A stretch of 64,000 bases of DNA from Salvator merianae (taxonomy: Eukaryota > Chordata > Lepidosauria > Squamata > Teiidae). Shown piece after piece: positions 13,243 through 22,110 of the stretch. The translations under genes were made by a program, and so were the position numbers. Each line of letters starts with the position of its first letter. Position 1 is the stretch's first letter. The stretch is from NCBI GenBank assembly GCA_003586115.2, contig QVOM02000034.1:141694290-141758289 (forward strand), in the 5' to 3' direction. A model generated the notes under the pieces. The model saw only the letters and a program-made list of their open reading frames with translations. It did no database searches and was not told where the DNA came from.

Positions 13243-13530
13243 ATCATAGAATCATAGAGTTGGAAGGGACCTCCAAGGTCATCAAGTCCAACCCCCTGCT
13301 CAATGCAGGATTCACTACACCATCCTAGACAGATATCTGTCCAGCCTTTCCTTGAAGATCTCCAGCGGAGAGCCCACCACCTCCTGTGGTAACCTGTTCC
13401 AGTGACTGATTGCCCTTACGGTCAGAAAGTTTTTCCTAATATCTAGCCTGTATCTACTCCCTTGAAGTTTCACCCCATTGTTTCTAGTCCTTCCTTCTTG
13501 TGCAACTGAGAATAGGGCCAATCTTTATGG
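13243..13530 (-). mobile_element. CR1 LINE 3' end inserted in L1
   Basis: This 5'-truncated CR1 copy begins, on the plus strand, with the hallmark CR1 3' terminus in reverse complement (ATCATAGAATCATAGAGTTGG). It lies inside the L1 ORF2 C-terminal region: L1-like codons run up to 13242 and A-rich L1-like sequence resumes after about 13535. CR1 normally makes no clear target duplication, and none is evident. Its open frame is still unbroken (see the next entry), so it is younger than its L1 host. Confidence 0.9.
13315..13521 (-). pseudogene. CR1 ORF2 C-terminal fragment (68 codons, open)
   Basis: A 68-codon open frame that is the extreme C-terminus of the CR1 ORF2 polyprotein (endonuclease plus reverse transcriptase). 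It carries the very conserved tail RYRLDIRKNFLTVRAI, HWNRLPQEVV and FKERLDRYLS, followed by the natural stop. The endonuclease and catalytic reverse-transcriptase domains are absent because the copy is 5'-truncated, so it encodes no active enzyme. The methionine at its start is incidental. The lack of stops over 68 codons suggests a fairly recent insertion. Confidence 0.9.
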
Positions 13531-14092
13531 AACTAACTATAACATTAAAAAAAAAAAAAGATACATGCAGTCCAATTGGTTGTCAAGCAAAATTAGAAAT
13601 ATGCACAGAAATTAAACATAAAAGATTGGCACAAGAAATTATGGGAGTTTTATTGATAAATACGTAACAGAACAAAGGAGTATTATGCAAGGAAAATAAG
13701 GAAACAAACAACTTTGGAAATCTGGAAACCACTGTTAGAGGCAGCTTCCAAAATTAAGGAATGTGATTTATCGGTAAAGATTGTCTTATTATGGTTAAAT
13801 AAGGCCTAAGATGAGGTAAGGAAAAAGATAAAAGGAAGAAAAGACTATATAAGAAATGAAGATTTTATGAATTAAGCACTGTTGTTACAGACTTGATAGG
13901 CTATTGGGAAATTTAAGGGAAATTAGAATCAGTAAAAGTTTGGAGATGGAGTTTAAAGGCAGAGATAAGCTAAAGTTTTATTTAAGTTATGGATTTGAAA
14001 TGTATATCGAGCTTTGCTGTGTTTTGTTTTCACATGTATCACTATTCCTAGATTTCCACAAATAAAATAAAATAAAAATTACAAAAAAAGTT

Positions 14093-17000
14093 ATGAAACT
14101 GGGATGGGAGAATGGGTGAACCTAAGGAAAGATGGGGAAGGAAAAACTAATTTTTATACATCAACAAAACGTTGCTTAAAAGTTCTGTATGGTAAAAAGT
14201 CACTTTTGGGTGCTTTAGCATTCAAAATAGTGAGTGAATTAACCGTCAAATGTTGGGACATTCAAAAGTATGCCACTTAAAGAGTTAAAATGACTATCAA
14301 AATGGTAGACAAAGTGAATATCTTTTAACACATATTCAATATTTATAAAGACTATAAAGTTTTGTAGCTGTAGCTTCATTGGCTTCTTCCACCTCAATTA
14401 TACCTCCCTGCAGTTTTATGCTTCCGCTCACTTGGTGGCAAAACCATTGGACTGCAAAAGCTTTGGCTACTATTTTGGTGAAGAAGAGGAAGGAGATTTG
14501 AAGCTAGATTTGGAGGGGTCTGCTCTTAAGTATAAACTGTTCTTTTTTAAAACTTTGAAATAAAAGAAAAACTTCGCAGGTTGAGAATAAACTATGACAA
14601 CCATACTTTTGTGAGAAAATGCAGCAGAGAATTTGACTGTCAGCAGTGTAGTAGTTCTAGTTTAGAAGGATATTCTCACTCACTGTGTGAACAGATTGCT
14701 GGAATAAATGGGCCATGCATCTGACTTCTCTTAGTTCCAGTCTAAGCCAGAGTTGATATCTATGGAAAAAAACTTTTAAAAAAGAAACCTTGTTTCAGTT
14801 TTATTCAGCAGCTAGATTTGAGCATATTGTATAATTGCCCTTAACCAAATGCAGTTAAGTCATATTTTTCTGAAGAATAACCAGCTTGGAATGCCATTAT
14901 CCTCTGGGTTCCCCACTTCTCTGAGATTTGTGATATGTTTCCCAAATGTTAAAAAATGTGTGAACACAAGGATCAAAATGTGTGAAAACAAGGATCAAAA
15001 TGCATCCCAAAATTAATATTTTAGAATATTTTAGGATCAAAAAGTAATTTTACTTTTTTTGGGGGCAGGAGATGGGAAATCTGTGACTCTTCAGACATTG
15101 GATATATCTACACCCAGATTAAAGGGATCCTTAGTCCTGTGAGGGTAGGGGGAGAGGTGGGATAAAAGTTAATTCAATGGCTAGAGTTGTAGTTGCACTT
15201 CCTGTCTGCAGCTGCTTTTCTGGCTTCCTATGGGTGGATATAGGTGGCTCATGTAGATGAGACCATTTTCAGAGGCAATGACAGTATGAGTCCAGCAATG
15301 TATGGCATGCCATTTGTAAAAAAATATCCCCTCAAGTGTATATTATTCTTTTTAAATTAAGCTCATGTGATTATCTGTGCACAGTTTGTGCACAGTATGA
15401 AATGGAACACACTAAAGAATGAGCTAGGGTTGTGCAACATGTTTTCTTGAATACATCTCAAAATGTTTGAGATGGCCACACCACTCACATGTGGAGATTG
15501 GCACTAGGAACAATGTGAGTACTCGTTGGAGCTCACCTTGCTCCTGGTTGCTGCTTCTAGCCTCCTTGTAGCCTGGGGGTGGGCCCATCCATGGCTGAAT
15601 TAGGCCATTCAATTATGTCATTGCATACCCTGATGCTGTTTCAGGCTTCCTCTGCTCTCTGCCAAGTCTTTGGAGGTAAATCATTTATTTGGCCTCCAGA
15701 GTCCTAGCAGAGATTGGGGGAAGTCCAGACAGTATTTAAACTGCATGCCACTGCATGCTGATATCATTGCACAGTCCAACAAAGTAAGGGTTGCCTTGCC
15801 CCAAGACTCCAAGAATGGTGGGAGGGGCATATTGTTCCTATGGGTGAGTTTGTTAGGGGGAACACCTAGCAAACTCAGTCCTTGTGTAAGAGAGGCATGG
15901 TTGCTTCAAATATTTCAGAAAGCATCCAAGAAAATAGGCCTATTTGGACTTTAGTGCTAGTGAGCATCCGGATGCTCACTAGCACAGTACATCCACATTT
16001 TCTGGAGGCCCTAGGGACTGGGAGTGTCTGCAGATGCTCCCAATTGCTACTAGCTGTGGACAACTAAAACATTGTCTACAGCTGTACTGGAAGCAGCTGT
16101 ACTGCTCCTGGTACACACTTCACACCAACTTCTGAGTACGAATGCTGTAGCCCACGGTCTGATGTAGCTGTGCAGTTGCAGTTGCGCACCCTATCCCCAG
16201 TCACCATCCAGTCAGCAGTGGCTGAATGTTTCTGCAGCTGCTGTCATAGCGGGTGGCCAGCATTCACACTGTGAGTGCTGGAAGCCCATTTCTGTGCTGT
16301 TCCAGCCCTCACAGTGCAGATGGCTGCTGCACCAAGTGGTCTGTGCCATCTTAGAATGGGATAATTATGTTTTGCACTCCCCTAGAATGAACATCTATGC
16401 AGTACACACAGTTTGGAAGTGCAATGGTTCATCTTGCTCTCTGTGTTCACCTTTTTTCTACAACTCTATTATGGTTGAATTGCCTTTTGACCCACATTGG
16501 ATAGGATGATGCCTGGACTGACTGAACCTTTTGACATCTGATTAAATCTTGGCTTTGCCTTTGACCTACCTTCACTTCCAGTCTGCTTTATTTGCCCCTT
16601 TCCCCAGTTTCTCGTGCACATCACCTCAATTTGGTGCTTCCCCCCCCCAAACCATTTCAGATATGAAATGTCTCTGAAATGTAAATTGTGGAAGGAGATG
16701 AGGAATAAATGAAGCACTCGCTGAATAAATAATAGACTGCAGGCTAGTGTCTGTCCGTCTCCATGTCAGGCATTCCATTTCAGAATGTAAACTGTCTAGT
16801 TGCATCACAGGTGGAAAACATAATGCAAATAGGGAAAAAAAGCATTATTTAAAGCCTTTGTTTGTGATGGGTAGTGATGGTAAATATCCAGAATCATTTC
16901 AGTAGTAACTTTCAGAGAGTAAAGCTCTGTTCTGACATCGACAGCAACATTTTGAAGTTTTGGACATGGGGGGAAGGGGGTCTGAAATGGAATATTTTCC

Positions 17001-17773
17001 CTTGTTTATAGTACTCTTTCTCTCACTTTCCCCTTCCCCATTCTACAGAGTTACACATTGTAAGAAATTATGGGACCATCTATATGGAATAAATACATTC
17101 AAGATCTTTCCTGGGTCTGGTACACTCACCAGACATGCAGGTGAAATAGGACCCAAATGTTTTGAAGAACCACTTGTAAGTACCCTGAGGTTCACTCCAA
17201 TTAAAGAGATGATTTCACCCTTACATGTTCTCTAAAAGAATGCATGAAGGACCCAGTGTGAACAGGAAGTGCTGGGCCACAGAAAGTATCAGGGCAGTTT
17301 GTTTTGATAGTGGCATGTCTTACCTTTCCTGTGAGCTCTTTTTCCCCTCAAACTTACCCAGTTGCAGAGGAAAAAGCAGGGAGCTGGCAGTATTGCCCCC
17401 CTTAAAGAAAAGATTTGAGGGATAGGAAGAGGCAGTACATTGTTATGGGTGCTGTTGTCAAACTCTATAATTCCTGCTCTTCCTGCTGCCCAGCCTCAGA
17501 ACACTGTACCATTTCATGGCACCCAACTCCATGTTGATGAAGCTCATGACAATAGTGGATTTGAACGAGAGAAGAATACAGTAAATTTGAATGTGATGAA
17601 CAACCTTTTCTTCCTTGATCAACCTTATTAAAGGGTTATAAAAATTGACTAGCCTAACCACTAAATCTGAGCTTCATAAACAGATACATAGTCAGAATTC
17701 CAGAAATCCCAGAATTTAGTAGAATTTTGAAGACTGTCAAATGCCAAACAAAACACTTGGAATTAAATATTGT
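14093..17773. other. Unique sequence, no gene; short repeats and a perfect palindrome
   Basis: No exon or RNA gene recognised. Two local structures stand out. About 14953-14998 a 22-23-bp unit close to ATGTGTGAAAACAAGGATCA is repeated twice in tandem. At 15954-15985 lies a perfect 32-bp palindrome whose half-site is GTGCTAGTGAGCATCC. Around 16265-16317 there are weak inverted copies of CACTGTGAGTGCTGGA, suggesting a degraded palindromic transposon in the 15.9-16.3 kb segment. Confidence 0.5.
15954..15985. repeat. Perfect 32-bp palindrome
   Basis: The half-site GTGCTAGTGAGCATCC is followed without spacer by its exact reverse complement. It sits just after 'aataggcctatttggac', which resembles the GGCCTnTT ends of the Harbinger-like elements, so it may be the core or a collapsed remnant of such an element. 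No function can be assigned. Confidence 0.7.
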
Positions 17774-17781
17774 ACTCAAAT
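17774..17781. repeat. Left 8-bp target duplication of the hAT element
   Basis: ACTCAAAT directly precedes the left terminus and is repeated exactly at 18699-18706 after the right terminus. An 8-bp duplication is the hallmark of hAT insertion. Confidence 0.9.
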
Positions 17782-18698
17782 TAGGGGTGTGCACGAAGAC
17801 ACTTTCCCCTCTTCGTTTCGCTGGGCTGCGAAGCAACGGAGCTTCGTTTTCGCACGAAAAGGAGAGGCGCGAAAAGGGCGCCTTTCATTTTCGATGCGAA
17901 AATCTTCGCACCCTAGGGGGTATTAGACAGCCAACAGATCTCCCTCCCCTTCCAGTTGATTTTTCTTCCTTTCCGTTGGCTGTCTGATACCCCCTAGGCT
18001 AGGGGGTATTAGACAGCCAAAGGAAGAGGAATCAAGCGAAAGAAAGACCCAGTTCTCCCTCCCTTCCCGTTGATTTTTCTTTGATTTTTCTTCCTTTCCG
18101 TTGGCTGTCTGATACCCCCTAGGCTAGGGGGTATTAGACAGCCAAAGGAAGAGGAATCAAGCGAAAGAAAGACCCAGTTCTCCTTCCCTTCCCGTTGATT
18201 TTTCTTCCTTTCCGTGGCTGTCTAATACCCCCTAGCCTAGGGGGTATGAGACAGCCAACGGAAAGGAAGAAAAATCAACGCGAAAGACCTTCAGCGAAAG
18301 AAAGATCTTCAAGCCACGTCGCTGATGGTGAGCGCTGAGATCTCCGCCGCGCCGCTCATGGAGGGGGAGGCATTGTGAGCCAGAGGAAGAAAGGGGGCAG
18401 CGGAAGGAGCCAGCGAGGGGAAGAGAAGGAAATCAACGGGAAGGGAATCCCTCCCTTCCATTGAGTTTTAAAACTTTTTTCTCTTCCCCTTGCTGCTGGC
18501 TGGCTGATTCACCCTAGGTGGTCAGCGCGAGGGGTGAGACAGTGGCAAATTGCGAAGGTCCCGAAATGCTTCGAAAAATTGAGGGACCTTCGCAATTCGA
18601 TTCGTGATTTCTGTTGCCCTTCGCATCCAATGCGAAGGGCTCGAAATCACAAAATTCGAACGAAGTTTCGTTGCTACGAAGCTTCGTGCACACCCCTA
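17782..18698. mobile_element. Non-autonomous hAT transposon with iterated palindromes
   Basis: A 917-bp element with exact 17-bp terminal inverted repeats (TAGGGGTGTGCACGAAG) and an exact 8-bp target duplication ACTCAAAT (17774-17781 and 18699-18706), the hAT signature. It is GC- and CpG-richer than its surroundings. The interior at about 17909-18290 is a chain of alternating inverted modules: GGGGGTATTAGACAGCC meets its complement GGCTGTCTGATACCCCC head to head at three junctions (near 18000, 18122 and 18236). Subterminal TTCGnnnCGAA-type motifs (cgaag, cttcg) are frequent at both ends and may be transposase-binding sites by analogy with other hATs. No transposase frame is present. Confidence 0.9.
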
Positions 18699-18706
18699 AC
18701 TCAAAT

Positions 18707-19690
18707 ACCTTCTGCTGCAACTCTTCCTACTTGTTAGCAGAGTACACTTTAGGTACAAAGCAAAATTAAATGAAACCGGGAACTGGACAAAATGGACTAA
18801 AAGTAAAATGAATGTATTAATCCATGCTTAGTATAAAAACCATCAAAAGAAATAAAATGTTTAGCTAACGGTTCAATTTCATCGCTCTTGAAAGCAGACG
18901 GGCTTGATTTGAGAGTTCATCTTACCAGGGGGCAAGAAAACTGGATAATGAGCAGTCAATGCAGGAAATCAACTTTAACCAAAGGTCATCTCATCTACCA
19001 TAAGCTCTAAGACTGTGTAACATAGTCCACCTCTTCTCCTCCTTTGGTAACTTGATCTGATGACTTCAGCTGAGTGCAGTCTACAAGGTGCTTCTAGTAA
19101 TCTCTAGTGAGTGTAACCTACAATAATTTTTATTGAATTCCTTTTCTTTTTGAGGGGAAAGAAAGGTGAAAACTGAACAAAACTTTGTTTCAGAATAACC
19201 TTCTCCAGCCAAGTGCCCCGCAGATGATATTGGCCTACACCTCTTGTTGGTTCCGCCCAGCATAGTCAGTTACAAGGAATGATGGGAGTTTTCATTCTAA
19301 GCATCTATATGCTATCAATTTGAGGAAAGATGTCATAGAAAGTCAGGTAGATTGATTTCAGGGTACATTAATCTGGACATTTACCCTTTTCAAAATTAGT
19401 TTTTAAAAGCTTGTTCTGTTACTATTATATAATAGTGAAGAAAAAGATATAATTATTGTACTTCAAAATCTAATCTATACAGTCAGTTAATTGTGGGAGA
19501 GCCAGGGCTCATAAACATTTAGCTGGGATGAAAACGTTTTTACACATGATTATATACAAATAACAAGCAGGTGGGATGCTCCTGTATTCTCCTATTCGAC
19601 TCATGCAAATCCCTGGCTGTCTCATCTGTAGGGGCTTCTGCTGGTGGTGTTCACAAGCAAATGACTTCCAGTTGCAGGCAGAACTTCCAT
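18707..19690. other. No gene recognised
   Basis: Ordinary AT-rich sequence. A fragment 'aaggaatgatgggagtt' at about 19275-19291 resembles part of the palindromic repeat seen at 58131-58250, but is too short to call. Confidence 0.5.
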
Positions 19691-19691
19691 T

Positions 19692-20415
19692 GCCAGGACG
19701 GTGCAAGAGCTATTATTCAGGGAAGTAAAAACTGAAACAGATTGCAAAGAGTTCCAGAGGGATCTCTTGACATTGGGTAAGTGGACAGCCAAGTGGCAAA
19801 TATTCAGTTTTAGTACGTGCAAAGTGATGCACATTGGGACAGAGAACCCCAATAAACTGCTGAGGGCTGAGCTTTCTGTGACAGACCACGAAAGAGGCCT
19901 TGGGTTTCTGGTGAAAAGTTCAATGAAAGTGTGGACCCAGTGTGCAGTAGCAGTGGAAAAAACAAAAGAACAAAACCCAAATTCAGTGCTAGGAGTAATT
20001 AGGAAGGGAACAGAAAAATCAATCTGCAAGTGTCATTGTTCCTTATTATAAATTTATAGTGCGGCCACATTTGTAATATTGTGTCCAATCACACCTCAGA
20101 AATAATATTGTGGAATTGGAAAAAGTGGAGAAAATGGAAAAAGGTGAATAGAGGAAAATTCTTCTCTCTATTGCACATCACTAGATCCAGGGGGCCCTCT
20201 ATGAAGCTGATGGGCAGGAGAGTAGAGCTGAAAAGGGGAAGTATTTTTTTCACCCAGAGGGTCATTTCATTGGTCCATGGAATTTACTACCAGAAGAGAT
20301 GGTGATAGCAACCAACCTTAAACCTATCAAGGCTTAAGAAAGGATTAGACAAATTCATGGAAGTCAGGTGTATCAATGTCTACTAGAATAGATGCCTAGG
20401 TTGGTAAAATGTGTT
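19692..20415 (+). pseudogene. CR1-clade LINE ORF2 C-terminal part and 3' UTR
   Basis: Frame 19701-20051 (116 codons, open) reads as the segment after the catalytic site of a CR1-clade reverse transcriptase: a leading REVKTETDCKEFQRDL block, then LGKWTAKWQ, TCKVMHIGTENPNK, and DHERGLGFLV, all in the family order. A frameshifted continuation gives VRPHL and VELEKVEK near 20058-20135. The part from 20160 to 20410 matches, in opposite orientation, the repeat at 32330-32480 (shared TTTACTACCAGAAGA and ACTAGAATGGATGCCTAGG-like blocks). The copy is 5'-truncated and lacks the catalytic YADD site. Confidence 0.85.
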
Positions 20416-21477
20416 TCTTTTTTCAATGCAATATCTGCTGCATTCTCTGTATTTGCTTATATCTGGTTATTCCACTATATTTGGATATTCTGAAATAAAG
20501 CATGGATGCAGAAGCAGAAACTTTCAGTAATGTGATGTAGTTTCTGGGGCTGTATTATTGATTTACATTGGTACACAGGATCTGTCCTCCACAGCACAGT
20601 CGATGCACTGGCTGACTTGATCTCCCCTCTGCAGAGCCACTGATTAACATTGGTAGTCTAAGCCTTCATGGCAGCTTCTGCATTGTTTCTGGGGACTGTG
20701 CTAGCTGCCTCCAAAGACTGTGGTGTTCACTCAGCAGAGTAGGCTGCACAATGCCCGTGGCCAGCCCATTCCCTGGCATGAAAATGGCACTGGGGGGCAT
20801 GCTTAGGGGAATATCAAAAACTGTTCCTCCGCTTTTATGGCAAGTTGTTATCAATGTCTATTCACTATTTCATACTCACATTACTATATAATTAGAGTCA
20901 TGCCTCATAGAATGCTACAATTTGATTCCTACTACCATTGGGTAGTATAAAACCATGCCTTGCAAATGGCCTCAGATGGAAGGCCCATTAATAACGTCAG
21001 GAGAGGGTGAAGAGCAGTGAATACAAAGAGAGAAAGGGAGAAGTTGAAAATAAGAAGAATTAACTAGGAAGGGAAACTTTCTCCATGCTTTGTGATAGCA
21101 ACAAACAAAATCTAATGAATGTCACTGCTTCCTCCTTTCCTTTCTCCCTCCCTTTAGACACTATTTCTCAGATACGAAATGTGGTTCATTATCTGTCATG
21201 AATGTTTCCAGCCGTTTGCCAACAGCAGAGAGGGGAAGTAAGGAAGAAAAGAACACCTTGCAAAAAATAAACTATGTAGTCTCCGCTTCGTCCCTGTCAG
21301 TCTGGCAGAGAAAAGTAAAGGTTGCATCCAGAGAAGAAAGACAGTTTGAAGATAAGCTAGAATAGGAAACATGAATGCTGTGGCACATTAGGAAGACCAT
21401 AACTTGGATCCAGGGTTTCTCTAAGCAGAGCTCCATTCTTGGGGTGTTCCTGTGAGATAGTTTGGATATCAGGGCAT
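20416..21477. other. No gene recognised
   Basis: AT-rich unique sequence with no motif-bearing open frame and no repeat I can name. Confidence 0.5.
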
Positions 21478-21485
21478 GGGAAAAC

Positions 21486-21957
21486 CAGTGGTGTAGCCAG
21501 CGCTTCCGTTGCCTGGGGCTATGGGCAGGGGCGACGCCAGCGTGCGGGGGGGCGACGCCGGCAGGCCGGCGCGAGGCGGGGCGACGCCAGCGCGCAGGGT
21601 GGGGCAACGCCAGCGTGTGGGGCAGGGCGATGTCAGCACGCGGGGCGGGGCCACGCTAGCGCACTGGCGTGGGGCGGGGCCACGCCAGCGCGCGGGGCAG
21701 GGTGACACCAGCATGCGGGGCGGGGTGATGCTAGCGGGGTGGGGCCATGCCAGCGCGCCGGTGCGAGGGGTGACGCCAGCGTGCGGGGTGGGGCGACACC
21801 AGCGCGTGGGCGCGAGGGGCGACCAGCGCGCCGCCACCAGATGGGCGGGGTGACGAGTGAGGGTGCCGGTGGGCGGGGCCCTGGCTCTGTGGGCCAGCCC
21901 CGACAATGCGTCGCCCGGGGCGGGCTTACCCCCCCGCCCCCCCTTGTTACGCCTCTG
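21486..21957. mobile_element. hAT element filled with a GC-rich minisatellite
   Basis: A 472-bp element flanked by a perfect 8-bp duplication GGGAAAAC (21478-21485 and 21958-21965). The left end is CAGTGGTGTAGCCAG and the right end, reverse complemented, is CAGAGGCGTAACAAG (11 of 15 matching). The TSD length and CAG-GGCGTA ends point to the hAT superfamily. The interior, about 21525-21850, is a very GC-rich degenerate tandem array with a unit near GGGGCGACGCCAGCGCGCGG, roughly 24-34 bp. Several overlapping open frames on both strands (up to 172 codons) cover this array, but they merely reflect a stop-poor GC repeat and should not be taken as genes. Confidence 0.85.
21525..21850. repeat. GC-rich minisatellite array
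   Basis: Degenerate head-to-tail copies of a unit near GGGGCGACGCCAGCGCGCGG, with variants (cacgcc, acgctag, gatgtc) and unit-length variation. It is the most GC- and CpG-dense sequence in the window and lies entirely inside the hAT element. CpG decay (TG/CA variants of CG) is visible between units. Confidence 0.85.
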
Positions 21958-22017
21958 GGGAAAACTATTTTCATAGGGACATCCCACAAAATGGTAAATG
22001 GTATGGGAGATACAAAA

Positions 22018-22110
22018 GGAATTTTAAATTGTGTATTTAATTTGTAAACTGCCCAGAGACCAAAAGGTGTGGGGCAACATAAAAATGTAATGAGTAAGTA
22101 AGTAAATATT
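22018..22110 (+). repeat. LINE/SINE 3' tail with GTAA repeats
   Basis: The pattern 'aatttgtaaactgcccagag...' followed by 'aacataaaaatgtaatgagtaagtaagtaaat' is the usual 3' tail of squamate L2-like LINEs or SINEs that share it (TGTAAACCGCCCAGAG and an ATAAATGTAATAAATAA simple tail). Only the tail is evident. Confidence 0.5.

Larger units (their letters stand above)
9870..13900 (+). pseudogene. L1 ORF2 (endonuclease/reverse transcriptase) remnant
   Basis: The ORF2 enzyme nicks target DNA and reverse-transcribes element RNA at the nick. Visible blocks, in order: an endonuclease motif MIQETHQ (about 9998-10018); the linker and fingers 'ESYRPISLAK' (about 11406-11435); GTKQGCPLSPLLF (11766-11804) and YTDDIILL (about 11899-11922), the catalytic site, where the usual F/Y-A-D-D reads YTDD; and a C-terminal block YETVKRFWDKVEKVIRDSI (about 13145-13201). 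Many stops and frameshifts separate the blocks. The CR1 insertion at 13243 splits the C-terminal part. Decay is much greater than in the L1 at 36.6-40.3 kb. Confidence 0.8.
7880..14092 (+). mobile_element. Old near full-length L1 LINE, interrupted by CR1
   Basis: A plus-strand L1 retrotransposon about 6.2 kb long. It contains ORF1 remains (about 7890-8650), an AT-rich spacer, and ORF2 remains from the endonuclease start (about 9870) through the reverse transcriptase (11220-11940) and C-terminal region (12580-13900), ending in an AT-rich 3' end with A-rich repeats near 14065-14090. Every frame carries stops and frameshifts, so it is long dead. A minus-strand CR1 sits in the C-terminal region at 13243-13530. 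I could not see a target duplication, and the 5' boundary is approximate. Confidence 0.8.

Noticed and set aside
21439..21989. Several overlapping open frames on both strands, up to 172 codons, rich in Arg, Gly, Ala and Pro
   Set aside because: They lie on a GC-rich tandem repeat in which stop codons are rare in every frame. All frames are open at once, which is composition and not coding.
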